A DNA stretch of 64,000 bases. Source: Christensenellaceae bacterium Phil7. Lineage in GTDB: Bacteria; Bacillota; Clostridia; Christensenellales; CAG-138. Under the pieces are notes generated by a model. The model searched no databases and was not told where the DNA came from. It saw nothing but the letters and a program-made list of their open reading frames with translations. This document shows, piece after piece, positions 9,449-18,027 of this stretch (position 1 is the stretch's first letter; each line of letters starts with the position of its first letter). The stretch is from assembly GCA_001940845.1 (NCBI GenBank), contig MSGV01000023.1:62001-126000 (forward strand), written 5' to 3'. The translations under genes and the position numbers were made by a program.

Positions 9449-9958
9449 ATGATGGAATTTCGAATGGCAGCAGCGGCCGAGCTGCCTGAGCTAAATTCGA
9501 TGTTTAAAACATTGGTTAAGGACATGGATGCAAAGGGGATCAATATCTGGGACGAAGTATACCCGTGCTGCTGCTTTGATGAGGATATTAGAGAAGGGCG
9601 TCTATACGTTTTGAGCGATGATAAAGCGCTTGTTGCTGCAATCTCGATCTGTGATTCAATCGAAGGAGAAAAGAGTATAGAGTGGTCTGAGCCGGAGACA
9701 AAGGCAGTGTACCTTTGCAGATTTGGAGTAAAGATCCAATATCAGCGTATGGGGATAGGCGAGCTTATGATGAAGCATATTATTAAGCTTTCAAAAGCTC
9801 GGGCTGAGTATCTGAGATTTATTGTGGCGGATATCAATGCGCCGGCAATCAGACTTTATGAGAGGCTTGGCTTTAAAAGAGCCACAGGAATTCACATCCT
9901 GAATTTGGAGGATGGCCGAACACTTTATGGATATGGTTATGAAATGAAGTTGAATTAA
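9449..9958 (+). CDS. GNAT family N-acetyltransferase
   Basis: GNAT enzymes move an acetyl group from acetyl-CoA to amines or protein N-termini. The pyrophosphate-binding loop QRMGIGELMM lies about residue 108, after the beta-4 strand AVYLCRFGV. The motif-B region AIRLYERLGFKRA follows. Length (169 aa) is normal. The N-terminus reads MMEFRMA; either of the two ATGs could serve. The gene begins 22 nt after the topoisomerase gene and is convergent with the methyltransferase gene on the other strand. The substrate cannot be told from the sequence. Confidence 0.85.
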   Translation: MMEFRMAAAAELPELNSMFKTLVKDMDAKGINIWDEVYPCCCFDEDIREGRLYVLSDDKALVAAISICDSIEGEKSIEWSEPETKAVYLCRFGVKIQYQRMGIGELMMKHIIKLSKARAEYLRFIVADINAPAIRLYERLGFKRATGIHILNLEDGRTLYGYGYEMKLN

Positions 9959-9965
9959 AACGAAA

Positions 9966-10008
9966 AGGAAAGGGACTGCTGTGCGGATTTCGCGGCGATC
10001 CCTTTCCT
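9966..10008 (-). terminator. Shared terminator hairpin between GNAT and RlmI-like genes
   Basis: A perfect 10-bp stem AGGAAAGGGA/TCCCTTTCCT with a 23-nt loop lies in the 72-nt gap between convergent genes. On the minus strand it is followed by TTTTCGTTTT, a good U-tract, so it best terminates the rlmI-like transcript. On the plus side the run after it is weak. Confidence 0.75.
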
Positions 10009-10030
10009 ATGATGTCGCTTGGATTCTGAA

Positions 10031-11257
10031 TTAAACCACTTGAAAAATATAAAATTTGAGGTAGTCGGTTTCGGGAATATTCCAAAGTATTGGATGATCG
10101 GGCGATTGCTGTCTTCCCTCGATTTGACGGAGCTGAATACCGGCATCATCCGCAGCTTCATGAAGCATACGGCGGAAAAGCTCATCAGTCATGAAATGGG
10201 AGCAGGAACAAGTCGCGAGATAACCGCCCCTTGGAAGCAGTTTCATGGCTTTTGCGTTGATGGCTTTATAGCCATTGAAAGCACTACGCAGAGTTTCACG
10301 GCTCTTGGTAAACGCGGGGGGATCCAGGATAATGAAATCATACCCGCAGTTCCTTCGATTCTCCATCTCCGTAAGCAAATCAAATACATCGGCACAGATA
10401 AAGCTCATCCTTCCCTCAAGCCCATTTAATTGTGCATTTCGTTTGGTAAGCTCAATAGCATCTGCCGAAATATCGACGGCAGTAACATGCTTAGCTCCAT
10501 GCATTGCAGCATTGAGCGCAAACGCCCCCGTATGAGTGAAACAATCAAGCACATTTCTGCCGTTTGCAATTCTGGCGGCAGAGAGGCGGTTATATTTTTG
10601 ATCCAGAAAGAATCCCGTTTTTTGGCCGTTTAGAATATCTATTTCATATTTAATTCCGTTTTCGGTTATGAGCAGCTTTCCATCCAGAATTTGCTCCAAA
10701 TTCCCATATTTATAAAAACGCTTATATTGATCCAAGCCCTCTTTATCACGTATGCCCACATCATTTCTTTCGAGCAGGGAGCGAATTTTGATATCATATT
10801 CGGCACAGACCTCGATGAGCAATGGAAAAAGCATATCCTTGATGCGGTCCATGCCAAGGGATAGCACCTGAACCACAAGGACATCTCCAAACCTATCAAC
10901 GGTCAGTCCCGGAAAGCAATCTGCTTCGCCAAATATTATACGACAGCAGTCAAAATCATTCCCCATAACGGTTTTTCGATAATCTATGGCGTAGCGCAGT
11001 CTTCTGCGGTAAAAGTCCTTATCAAATCGATCATTTGCGTTGCGTGAGATGATACGAATACGCATTGCCGAATTATCATTAATAAAACCGGTGCCTAAGA
11101 AACGATGCTTGCGCGTATAAACATCAACAAGATCGCCGTTTTCATAATCGCCTTTAATTTCTATTACCTTTTCGGCAAAAACCCAAGGGTGGCCACGTTT
11201 GATTGCAGCCTCCGCTTTCTCATTGACCGTTGCTTTTGGAAATCCTCTATCCGCCAT
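10031..11257 (-). CDS. rlmI: Class I SAM-dependent rRNA (cytosine-C5) methyltransferase, RlmI-like
   Basis: RlmI-type enzymes methylate a cytosine in 23S rRNA (C1962 in E. coli numbering). An N-terminal PUA-like domain (about 1-70, with HPWVFAEKV) is followed by the family linker and the catalytic Rossmann domain. Visible motifs are GQKTGFFLDQ, the SAM site VLDCFTHTGAFALNA, ADVFD, DPPAFTKS and the catalytic-Cys loop ATCSCSHFM. The length of 408 aa fits. A promoter lies about 35 nt upstream and a strong hairpin follows. The family call is firm; the exact rRNA position is by homology only. Confidence 0.88.
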   Translation of the reverse strand: MADRGFPKATVNEKAEAAIKRGHPWVFAEKVIEIKGDYENGDLVDVYTRKHRFLGTGFINDNSAMRIRIISRNANDRFDKDFYRRRLRYAIDYRKTVMGNDFDCCRIIFGEADCFPGLTVDRFGDVLVVQVLSLGMDRIKDMLFPLLIEVCAEYDIKIRSLLERNDVGIRDKEGLDQYKRFYKYGNLEQILDGKLLITENGIKYEIDILNGQKTGFFLDQKYNRLSAARIANGRNVLDCFTHTGAFALNAAMHGAKHVTAVDISADAIELTKRNAQLNGLEGRMSFICADVFDLLTEMENRRNCGYDFIILDPPAFTKSRETLRSAFNGYKAINAKAMKLLPRGGYLATCSCSHFMTDELFRRMLHEAADDAGIQLRQIEGRQQSPDHPILWNIPETDYLKFYIFQVV

Positions 11258-11286
11258 ATTTTGATGACCCTTCAGTATTTTTGGCT

Positions 11287-11315
11287 ACTATAACATAAAG
11301 CATCAGTTTTTTCAA
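11287..11315 (-). promoter_or_regulatory. Sigma-A-type promoter for the rlmI-like gene
   Basis: Read on the minus strand: TTGAAA (11315-11310), a 17-bp spacer and TATAGT (11292-11287), ending 30 nt before the start codon. Confidence 0.6.
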
Positions 11316-11363
11316 TAATCCAAAGCAGCATATATAATGCTTCGGAATCTGAGGAAGAAGCGA

Positions 11364-11885
11364 TCATTCTATTATGTATGAGGAAACTATTTCCCCATAA
11401 TATGCTTTATGGAAATTGTCGCCTTCACCAAGTTCGGCTGGGAAGTTCTGCCGACGCACTTCGTCGGGCATAAAGGCACCCTCCTGCTGCTGAGCATAGA
11501 TCATCCTGCATTCCAGGGTAAGCGGAAATTCACGTATACCAGGTACGCTGATGATTTCCGGTTTCTCCAACGTGAGTCCGCATTCCTTTATCTTATCCAT
11601 ATCCCGGAAGCTTTTTGTGCCACAAATGCGAAGTGCATCCCTGTCCGGAATGCCGATAGGAATATTTATCGTGAATTCAGGGTTCTTTTCAAGCAGCTGC
11701 ATGGTGTACCTGCTCTTACGCACAACAGTGATAAATATCGGCTTGTTGAATTCGATTCCAAGGAAGCCCCAGCTAATAGTCATAGTATTAACCTGATCAT
11801 CCGCCTTGGTGGTGAGCAGAATGCCACGTTTTAGGGCAGCAAATATATCAGCAGTATAGTCAAATGGATCGATCTTTCTCTTCAT
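11364..11885 (-). CDS. Flavin reductase-like FMN-binding protein (split barrel)
   Basis: This is a 173-aa member of the flavin reductase/flavoredoxin family, which binds FMN in a split beta-barrel and transfers electrons to flavins or partner proteins. Typical features are the early GILLTTKAD strand, NTMTISWGFLG in the FMN phosphate-binding segment, and PIFITVVRKSRYT followed by EFTINIP. The ATG has a strong GGAGG site. The gene is monocistronic, 106 nt downstream of the divergently placed rlmI-like promoter region. An inverted repeat overlaps its promoter, so control by a DNA-binding protein is plausible. The partner protein is unknown. Confidence 0.85.
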   Translation of the reverse strand: MKRKIDPFDYTADIFAALKRGILLTTKADDQVNTMTISWGFLGIEFNKPIFITVVRKSRYTMQLLEKNPEFTINIPIGIPDRDALRICGTKSFRDMDKIKECGLTLEKPEIISVPGIREFPLTLECRMIYAQQQEGAFMPDEVRRQNFPAELGEGDNFHKAYYGEIVSSYIIE

Positions 11886-11936
11886 AGCAGTTCCTCCGTT
11901 ATTTATGTTTTGAATAGCAAGATATGCAAATTCATA

Positions 11937-11983
11937 ATCACTATTCTTATCTTAATTATATAGTGATGTTGCACGAAAGTAAA
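11937..11983 (-). promoter_or_regulatory. Promoter with operator-like inverted repeat before the flavin reductase gene
   Basis: On the minus strand TTTACT (11983-11978), a 17-bp spacer and TATAAT (11960-11955). A perfect 8-bp inverted repeat, ATCACTAT (11937-11944) and ATAGTGAT (11960-11967) with 15 nt between, brackets the -10 and the expected start site. The layout suits a repressor site. The regulator is not identifiable here. Confidence 0.5.
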
Positions 11984-12088
11984 TAGCAGCAATAAGATAT
12001 TTAAGGATAATGGGGAGTATCGGCTTAGTAAGCTTGAGCTTTTTGTCAGGGAAATGAACGCAAATTTCGCAGATTTATTCAATTGGCA

Positions 12089-12117
12089 TTTACAGTAAAG
12101 CCGATTTGGAGTATAAT
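12089..12117 (+). promoter_or_regulatory. Sigma-A-type promoter for the penicillin-binding protein gene
   Basis: TTTACA (12089-12094), a 17-bp spacer and TATAAT (12112-12117), 24 nt before the first ATG. The rest of the 255-nt gap to the flavin reductase gene shows nothing else clear. Confidence 0.65.
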
Positions 12118-12140
12118 CCATATGTGGAGTTATCTAGCGG

Positions 12141-14618
12141 ATGGATCCTATCATGATTAAGAACTGGGATGGTAAAAGCCATATGAATATTAAAAGTACA
12201 AAAGTTAAAAAAATATGCTGGATGGTCATTAAGCGAATAATGGCTGTATTGCTTGTTTTCAGTATGCTTATGGTATGCGCATGCAAAAATTCGGCGGTGG
12301 ATGAGGGAGATAAGGATGTTTTCAAGTACTTTATGGAAGCATTATGTCAGGGTGAATTTGTTGAGGCATATTCATTTCTATCCGAAAATATTGCGGTCGA
12401 TAATGGAGAATATAATAGCAGGAAGAGTGCTAACGCCATCACACGCAACGAGTTTGTCAGCAGGTATACGAGCATCTTCGATCTTCTTGGCATTAATGAT
12501 ATCGAGTATTCCATAATTGCAGATGATGCGAATGGAAAAAAGCGGACAATTGAGTATAAGCAAATATATAAGACGGATAACCTGGGTGATTTGGAGGCCG
12601 ATGGAAGTACAACGCTTAGCCTTGAAAATGGCGTTTGGAAGCTGGATTGGACGCCTTCTTTGATTTTTCCGGAGATGACGTGGGGGGATAGCATTGTTTC
12701 AAGTAAACTGAGCGCAGATCGAGGAGATATTCTTGCGAGCGGGACAGCGATTGCAGAGAATGTTGAACTCGTGACGGTCTATTCTTTGCTTATAGAGTAT
12801 GCGGATCAGGATGAGCTTATCGATAGGATAATGCAGGCTGAGAAACTTCCTGATGAAGCCTTAAAACAGCTTGCAAGGATGACGGACTGGTCGGAACTCA
12901 CACAGGATGAGCGCGATGAACGTACCGATGCTTATGCAAGAAAGCTTGCACAGGACAGGCTTAAAGCATATATGAAGGATTATAAGGGACTTTTTTCAAG
13001 GCTTTGCCCCAATGAGCTGGACAGCATTTCGGCAGCACTTTATGATGCAATCGGTATGGAGCGCGAGGAATTTGATAAGAAGATGACTCATGTCTATGGT
13101 GATGAGGGCTCCTGTACGCTTGCGCAGTTTTATCCGCAGGAAATTACGGCAGAACAAATTGAAATGTTGAAACAAATCCCCAGCATTCACGTTGCTACAG
13201 AGAATTTTGGTTCTGCCAGGTATTATCCATACGGATCAACATTAGCTCACATACTCGGATACATGGGCAGTGCAAATCAAAATGATATAGATAGATTTAA
13301 CGAGGGTCGGGAAGTAAGCGATGGGCTTTATACAGAGGATAGCATTGTAGGCAAAAGCGGCATTGAACGATTATATGAAACGACTTTGCGTGGAAAGGAT
13401 GGTTACCGTTACTTTATACGCAGCAGTGATGGGCAGAATAAGCGCACCCTTTTTCTCAAGGATAAGGAGGATGGACTGGATATTGAGCTTACAATCGATC
13501 TTGAACTTCAGCAGTATACGGAAAAGCTCATGGAGCTCGTCATCTTTGGTGAAGAGGTAACGGGTGCAGTTGTCGTAATGAATCCCAAGACCGGTGCAGT
13601 AAATGCTATTGCTTCATTTCCTGATTATGATTTGAATTCCATAACTCAGGGTGTGGATGGCTATTATTCATCTCTGCTTAATGATTCGAGACGTCCTCTT
13701 GTCAGTAAAGCTGTGGACGGAAGTTACCCTCCGGGTTCCATAGCAAAGGCATTTGTTGCGGCTGCGGCACTCGATCAGAACGTGGTAAATGAGAGCTATG
13801 TTTTTACCGGGCTTATAAATAATGATTATTGGACGCCGACTGGATATGGCAATTGGATATGGCCGGCCATCAAACGTACAAGGGTTAATAACCGTACCGA
13901 ACCCAATAATATGACGAATGCAATGCTGCATTCAGATAATATTTATTTCGCAGATATCGCACTCAAGATAGGGGAGGAACGCTTTATAAGCTATATGGAG
14001 AAGCTTGGAATGGGAGAAAAATTTCCATTTGAGCTTGGCGGAGGAAAATCTCAGGTGCTTGGCAGAAACTCAAAGATGAATTTTAAGATGCTTGCTGATT
14101 CAGGTTATGGTCAGGGAGAAATGCTGATATCACCATTGCAGCTTGCAACCATGTTCTGCGCTTTCAGAAATGATGGCAGCATTCCAAAGCCCTATATTAC
14201 GGATTCATTCTGTACAACCGTTGGGGTGGACTATGAGAGCGTGGAAAGCACCGTGCCGTCTGATTGGATAACCAATGCTATAGATAAATCTACCGTTGAT
14301 AAGATAATCCCAATGCTCGAAGGCGTAATGGATCCGACAAAGAATGGTACGGGCAGACCGCTGCGCGTTAAGGATTATGTTATCGCGGGCAAAACAGGTA
14401 CAGCTGAGCTGGATACCTCCAAGAGCCGCGCTATATCGTGGTTTGTGGGCTTTAGAGAGGGAGTTGAGGATATCGATGAGGAACGGCTTGTCCTCATCAT
14501 GCTGGATGTTCCCTATACCAGCCAGTACACATCGCTTAAATTTAATATTGCAAGAGAACTGCTAGAGAACGAAAAGACAAATTCTTTAAATGATCCATCG
14601 ACAGCGAACGTGCAATAG
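12141..14618 (+). CDS. Class B penicillin-binding protein with MecA_N (NTF2-like) domain, probable lipoprotein
   Basis: This is a D,D-transpeptidase that cross-links peptidoglycan outside the membrane. The N-terminus is basic then hydrophobic and ends MVCACKN, a plausible lipobox. An NTF2-like MecA_N domain (about 55-165) is followed by the PBP dimerisation domain (about 175-390) and the transpeptidase (about 430-800). Catalytic motifs are PPGSIAK (S-x-x-K), HSDN (S-x-N) and AGKTGTAE. The S-x-x-K motif reads SIAK rather than the common STFK. The start is unsure: ATGs at 12141, 12153 and 12183 are in frame, none with a strong ribosome site. The overall plan resembles PBP2a of MecA and Bacillus PBP3; drug response cannot be inferred. 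Confidence 0.9.
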   Translation: MDPIMIKNWDGKSHMNIKSTKVKKICWMVIKRIMAVLLVFSMLMVCACKNSAVDEGDKDVFKYFMEALCQGEFVEAYSFLSENIAVDNGEYNSRKSANAITRNEFVSRYTSIFDLLGINDIEYSIIADDANGKKRTIEYKQIYKTDNLGDLEADGSTTLSLENGVWKLDWTPSLIFPEMTWGDSIVSSKLSADRGDILASGTAIAENVELVTVYSLLIEYADQDELIDRIMQAEKLPDEALKQLARMTDWSELTQDERDERTDAYARKLAQDRLKAYMKDYKGLFSRLCPNELDSISAALYDAIGMEREEFDKKMTHVYGDEGSCTLAQFYPQEITAEQIEMLKQIPSIHVATENFGSARYYPYGSTLAHILGYMGSANQNDIDRFNEGREVSDGLYTEDSIVGKSGIERLYETTLRGKDGYRYFIRSSDGQNKRTLFLKDKEDGLDIELTIDLELQQYTEKLMELVIFGEEVTGAVVVMNPKTGAVNAIASFPDYDLNSITQGVDGYYSSLLNDSRRPLVSKAVDGSYPPGSIAKAFVAAAALDQNVVNESYVFTGLINNDYWTPTGYGNWIWPAIKRTRVNNRTEPNNMTNAMLHSDNIYFADIALKIGEERFISYMEKLGMGEKFPFELGGGKSQVLGRNSKMNFKMLADSGYGQGEMLISPLQLATMFCAFRNDGSIPKPYITDSFCTTVGVDYESVESTVPSDWITNAIDKSTVDKIIPMLEGVMDPTKNGTGRPLRVKDYVIAGKTGTAELDTSKSRAISWFVGFREGVEDIDEERLVLIMLDVPYTSQYTSLKFNIARELLENEKTNSLNDPSTANVQ

Positions 14619-14639
14619 AGCAAATGGGGGAAATGCAGA

Positions 14640-15497
14640 ATGTACTTGACCGGCTTTAGATTCCCATCCGCGGATAAGGAATTTGATTATATTTTAAGTG
14701 TTAAGCGTACCTGCTATGACTCATACTATCCATTTCAGATACTTGGAAGGAACGATCCAATCGAGCTGCGCTTTGAGCCGATAACTTTTCTATATGGAGG
14801 AAATGGATCGGGAAAAAGTACCGCGCTCAATGTTATAGCCGAGGAATTGAACCTTGAAAGGGATACCCTTTTTAATAACAGCAGCTTTTTTGATGATTAT
14901 GTTAAGCTATGCAGCTGTGATGTCACCTTTGATTTGCCGAAGGAGAGCAGAATCATAACGAGTGATGATGTGTTTGATTATATGATAAATATGCGCATGC
15001 TCAATGATGGAATAAGCGCTCGCCGGGAGGAACTGTTTGCTGACTACCTGAATGCAAAGTATGCGGGGTTTCGTTTGGAGTCCATAGATGATTACGAGCA
15101 GCTTAAAAGGGTGAATCTTGCGCGGAGCAGGACGCAATCAAAATATGTGAAGAAGAACCTCATGCTCCATGTTCGAGGGCATTCGAATGGGGAAAGTGCA
15201 ATAAAGTATTTTACGGATAAGATAGGTGAAAGCAGTCTTTATCTTTTGGATGAGCCTGAAAATAGTCTTTCGCCTGAAAAGCAGCTTGATCTCATGCAGC
15301 TTATCGATAATGCGGCAAGATTTTATGGATGCCAATTCGTTATAGCAACTCATTCCCCGTTTCTTCTTTCCATGCGCGGAGCGAAAATTTATGATTTGGA
15401 TGATGAGCCCATTGGAATAAAAAAATGGACGGAGCTTCCAAATGTAAAGATATATCATGATTTTTTTGCAAGATATTCAAGCGCTTTTGAGCTTTAG
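14640..15497 (+). CDS. AAA family ATPase (ABC-like P-loop)
   Basis: This is a small ABC/RecF-type ATPase of 285 aa with no membrane segment. Walker A is GGNGSGKST (about 58-66), Walker B is SLYLLDEPENSLSP (about 200), and the H-loop is IATHSPFLLS. A signature-like HSNGES lies before Walker B. Between them is a short alpha-helical insert with no recognisable domain. It starts 21 nt after the penicillin-binding protein gene and is probably cotranscribed. This family (COG3910-like) is widespread in Firmicutes without an assigned function. The gene is convergent with the next, unknown membrane gene. Confidence 0.8.
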   Translation: MYLTGFRFPSADKEFDYILSVKRTCYDSYYPFQILGRNDPIELRFEPITFLYGGNGSGKSTALNVIAEELNLERDTLFNNSSFFDDYVKLCSCDVTFDLPKESRIITSDDVFDYMINMRMLNDGISARREELFADYLNAKYAGFRLESIDDYEQLKRVNLARSRTQSKYVKKNLMLHVRGHSNGESAIKYFTDKIGESSLYLLDEPENSLSPEKQLDLMQLIDNAARFYGCQFVIATHSPFLLSMRGAKIYDLDDEPIGIKKWTELPNVKIYHDFFARYSSAFEL

Positions 15498-15512
15498 AAA
15501 ATGCGCCGCATT

Positions 15513-16364
15513 CTATAATCGTTCACTGCTTCTCATGCTGCGATTTAATTTATGTTCATTAATTATTATGCAGGCTCCGGCGATGCAGAAAACAAATCCT
15601 GATGCGGCACGCATATAGATCGAATAACGCACAAAGAAAGAAAATGCGAATAACGTTAATCCCAATAGAAGGTATTTCTTTGTTCTGTCAGGCTTTAGCG
15701 CATCCTTAAAGCTATAATGCTTGGCACTCTTTTTGCCGAATTCAAAAATGATCTCTTCATCGATATCGTTCGATGAGATGTAAATCTCGCTTATAATTTC
15801 TGGAATTTTATCGATTGATTTCAGCTTGATTTTATCTGCAAATACACCATCACAGATCCTCTTTGTTTCTTCACTGAAATCGGATACGCTTATGATATAA
15901 AAGAACTGTGATGGATCATCATGATTCATACTGCGGAAGGCTTCGTATAGTGAATTTATATCGAATTCCGCAGTGCTTTGAGAAATATAACAATCCGCTC
16001 CCAGAATATGCTCAGCCCTTGCTTTGAGAATATCCGATTTCATGCAAAGGAGTCTGCGCCGTATAAGCTTTTGTTCAGTACTCGCTCGAAGTCTTTCTTC
16101 GTGTTTACTAAATCTGTGATTTGATAGCATGCTTGATATGACTGCAAGAATGGATGAGATAATGGCGGTGAGCAGCAGCCTCAATGGAAGCGCTTTGATG
16201 CTTTGCATCAATACGAGGTAAACTGCAAGAAATCTCAAAGCATTGAAACATATGAAATCAAGGATGGTTGCAACAATACCTCTCCCGCCGTTATAGCTCC
16301 GTCTTACTGCTTTTATGTAACTCTCTTTCATAAAAATAGTTTCGGCTAAATTCATATTTTCCAT
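15513..16364 (-). CDS. Unrecognised membrane protein with a soluble central domain
   Basis: I do not recognise this family. Two hydrophobic segments lie near the N-terminus (about residues 30-75 of this start) and two near the C-terminus (about 230-275), around a soluble central domain of about 140 aa. The centre contains FFYIISVSDFSEETKRI then IKLKSIDKIPEII, which faintly resembles the last strands of Mrr-type restriction-endonuclease folds; this is a guess. The ORF is open from 16400, but that start overlaps nadD, so the ATG at 16364 (MENMN) is preferred. It is divergent from nadD-yqeK and convergent with the AAA ATPase gene. Confidence 0.6.
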   Translation of the reverse strand: MENMNLAETIFMKESYIKAVRRSYNGGRGIVATILDFICFNALRFLAVYLVLMQSIKALPLRLLLTAIISSILAVISSMLSNHRFSKHEERLRASTEQKLIRRRLLCMKSDILKARAEHILGADCYISQSTAEFDINSLYEAFRSMNHDDPSQFFYIISVSDFSEETKRICDGVFADKIKLKSIDKIPEIISEIYISSNDIDEEIIFEFGKKSAKHYSFKDALKPDRTKKYLLLGLTLFAFSFFVRYSIYMRAASGFVFCIAGACIIINEHKLNRSMRSSERL

Positions 16365-16386
16365 TCCAAAATCGCAATATATGTAG

Positions 16387-16392
16387 TATAAT
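16387..16392 (+). promoter_or_regulatory. -10 element placed for a leaderless nadD transcript
   Basis: A consensus TATAAT ends 6 nt before the nadD ATG at 16399, so transcription would begin at or next to the A of the start codon. No ribosome binding site precedes the ATG. The -35 match 17 bp upstream (TTCCAA) is poor. Confidence 0.45.
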
Positions 16393-16398
16393 TGGCAC

Positions 16399-17622
16399 AT
16401 GAAAATAGGAATCTATGGTGGAACATTCGATCCCGTGCATAACGGGCATATTATGGTCGCAAAAGCAGCGCTTCAGCAGCTGAAGCTGGATCGTGTTATT
16501 TTTGTGGTTGCCAGCGATCCGCCGCATAAGCATGATTCCAACAGAACTCCCGGATTGGAGAGGCTTGAAATGCTTAATGCGGGGATTGGTGTTGAAAGGT
16601 GTTTTGCTGCCTCCGGTCTTGAGCTGAAAAGGGGCGGTGTCAGCTATACGGTCGAAACGCTAGGTCAGCTAAGCAGAGAGCATAGTGGAGCAAAGCTCTA
16701 TTTCATTGTCGGAGCGGATATGCTCATGAATTTCAGAACATGGCATAGGCCGGAGGAAATATTGAAGCTCGCAGATCTTGTGGCGATAGGCAGGATGCAA
16801 GCGGGAAGTGATATGCCTGCTCAGCATGGTGTGCTTGGAGATATCGCGGGCTCGATAGAAAGTGAGCTTGGCGGAAAAGTCATCGTGCTCAATACATATG
16901 GGCCAGATATTTCATCAACCAAGATACGCAGCCTTGTATCTAACGCTCGATCGATAGCGGAGTTTGTCCCATTGAGCGTTGAAAAATACATCTATACGCA
17001 CCTTCTTTATTTTGATGATGAGCTGAAGGCGATGGGGGAAAGGCTTCGAAATACGCTTGATGAGAATAGGTTTGAGCATACGATGCTTGTTGCACGAGAA
17101 GCGGTAATGCTGGCGGAAAGGTATGGATTTGATACGAAGCGTGCTAGGATCGCAGGAATGCTGCATGACTGCATGAAGCTTGGAAGCAAGGAATTGATAA
17201 AATTCGCAAAGTCGCATGGATATGAGCTTACTGAGGATGAGTTAAAATATCCATTCACGCTGCATGGGAGGCTGGGAGCAGAGATTGCAAAGTGTGAATA
17301 CGGTATATATGATGACGAAATACTTGAGGCCATACGTAATCATACGATTGGAAGCACGGAGATGTCAATGCTCGATAAGATAGTGTTTCTGGCTGATAAA
17401 ATTGAACCTTCACGTACCTATCGAAGGATCGAGCATATAAGGAAGCTTGCGTATGAAGATCTGGATGCCGCAGTTATAGCGGTTATGAGGCATACCATGC
17501 AATATACAAAATCCCGGGGAATGGCCGTACACCCTGATACGCTCATTATAATAGAGGCGTTGGAGAGGAAAGCTAATAAAAAATCAAAAATGGAGGACCA
17601 GATTAATAATGGAAGAAACTAA
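16399..17622 (+). CDS. nadD: NadD-YqeK fusion: nicotinate-nucleotide adenylyltransferase plus HD-domain Ap4A hydrolase
   Basis: Two enzymes that are usually separate neighbours are joined in one 407-aa ORF. Residues 1-200 are NadD, which makes deamido-NAD from NaMN and ATP: GGTFDPVHNGH, SDPPHKHD, FIVGADML and SSTKIRSLV. Residues about 210-400 are YqeK, an HD-domain diadenosine-tetraphosphate hydrolase: RFEHTMLVAREA, AGMLHDCMK (HD), LHGRLGAEIAK, IRNHTIGS and FLADKIEPSR. The joint is continuous with no internal stop. rsfS overlaps the 3' end by 14 nt, giving the usual nadD-yqeK-rsfS order. The predicted promoter would give a leaderless mRNA. Confidence 0.93.
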   Translation: MKIGIYGGTFDPVHNGHIMVAKAALQQLKLDRVIFVVASDPPHKHDSNRTPGLERLEMLNAGIGVERCFAASGLELKRGGVSYTVETLGQLSREHSGAKLYFIVGADMLMNFRTWHRPEEILKLADLVAIGRMQAGSDMPAQHGVLGDIAGSIESELGGKVIVLNTYGPDISSTKIRSLVSNARSIAEFVPLSVEKYIYTHLLYFDDELKAMGERLRNTLDENRFEHTMLVAREAVMLAERYGFDTKRARIAGMLHDCMKLGSKELIKFAKSHGYELTEDELKYPFTLHGRLGAEIAKCEYGIYDDEILEAIRNHTIGSTEMSMLDKIVFLADKIEPSRTYRRIEHIRKLAYEDLDAAVIAVMRHTMQYTKSRGMAVHPDTLIIIEALERKANKKSKMEDQINNGRN

Positions 17623-18007
17623 AAATATCGTTATGGAACCTGAACAGAAATATCAGCAGGAGCTCAGAGGCATGATAGAGAGGCTTATGCAGGCAAGCCA
17701 TGATAAGCGCGCAGAGGATATCATTGCCGTTCATGTTGCGGATAAGACCATTGTTGCTGATTGGTTTGTCTTTATGAGTGGAACCTCACAGATCCACGTT
17801 AAAGCATTGTGTGATGAAGTTGAGGATAGAGCAGCGGAACTGGGATTCGTTTTAAGGAGAAGAGAGGGCTATAACGAGGGGCGTTGGATTGTACTGGATT
17901 TTTCGAGCGTGCTCGTCCATATCTTTCATCCTGAGGAGAGGGAATACTATAATGTGGAAAGGCTTTGGATGGATCCGGCGTCGGATGTTATCCGTATCAG
18001 TGAATAA
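17609..18007 (+). CDS. rsfS: Ribosomal silencing factor RsfS
   Basis: RsfS (YbeB/Iojap family) binds uL14 on the 50S subunit and blocks subunit joining when nutrients are low. The family core is clear: DIIAVHVADKTIVADWFVFMSGTS, the HVKALCDEVED helix, and GRWIVLDFSSVLVHIFHPEEREYYNVERLW near the C-terminus. The length of 132 aa is normal, with a slightly long N-terminus. Start ATG 17609 has GGAGGA about 12 nt upstream and overlaps the end of nadD-yqeK. Confidence 0.95.
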   Translation: MEETKNIVMEPEQKYQQELRGMIERLMQASHDKRAEDIIAVHVADKTIVADWFVFMSGTSQIHVKALCDEVEDRAAELGFVLRRREGYNEGRWIVLDFSSVLVHIFHPEEREYYNVERLWMDPASDVIRISE

Positions 18008-18027
18008 GTATTTGTTTTTGGAGGCAG

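Noticed and set aside
11903-12121. 72-aa minus-strand ORF before the PBP gene
   Set aside because: A/T-rich, no ribosome site or family features, and it overlaps promoters on both strands.
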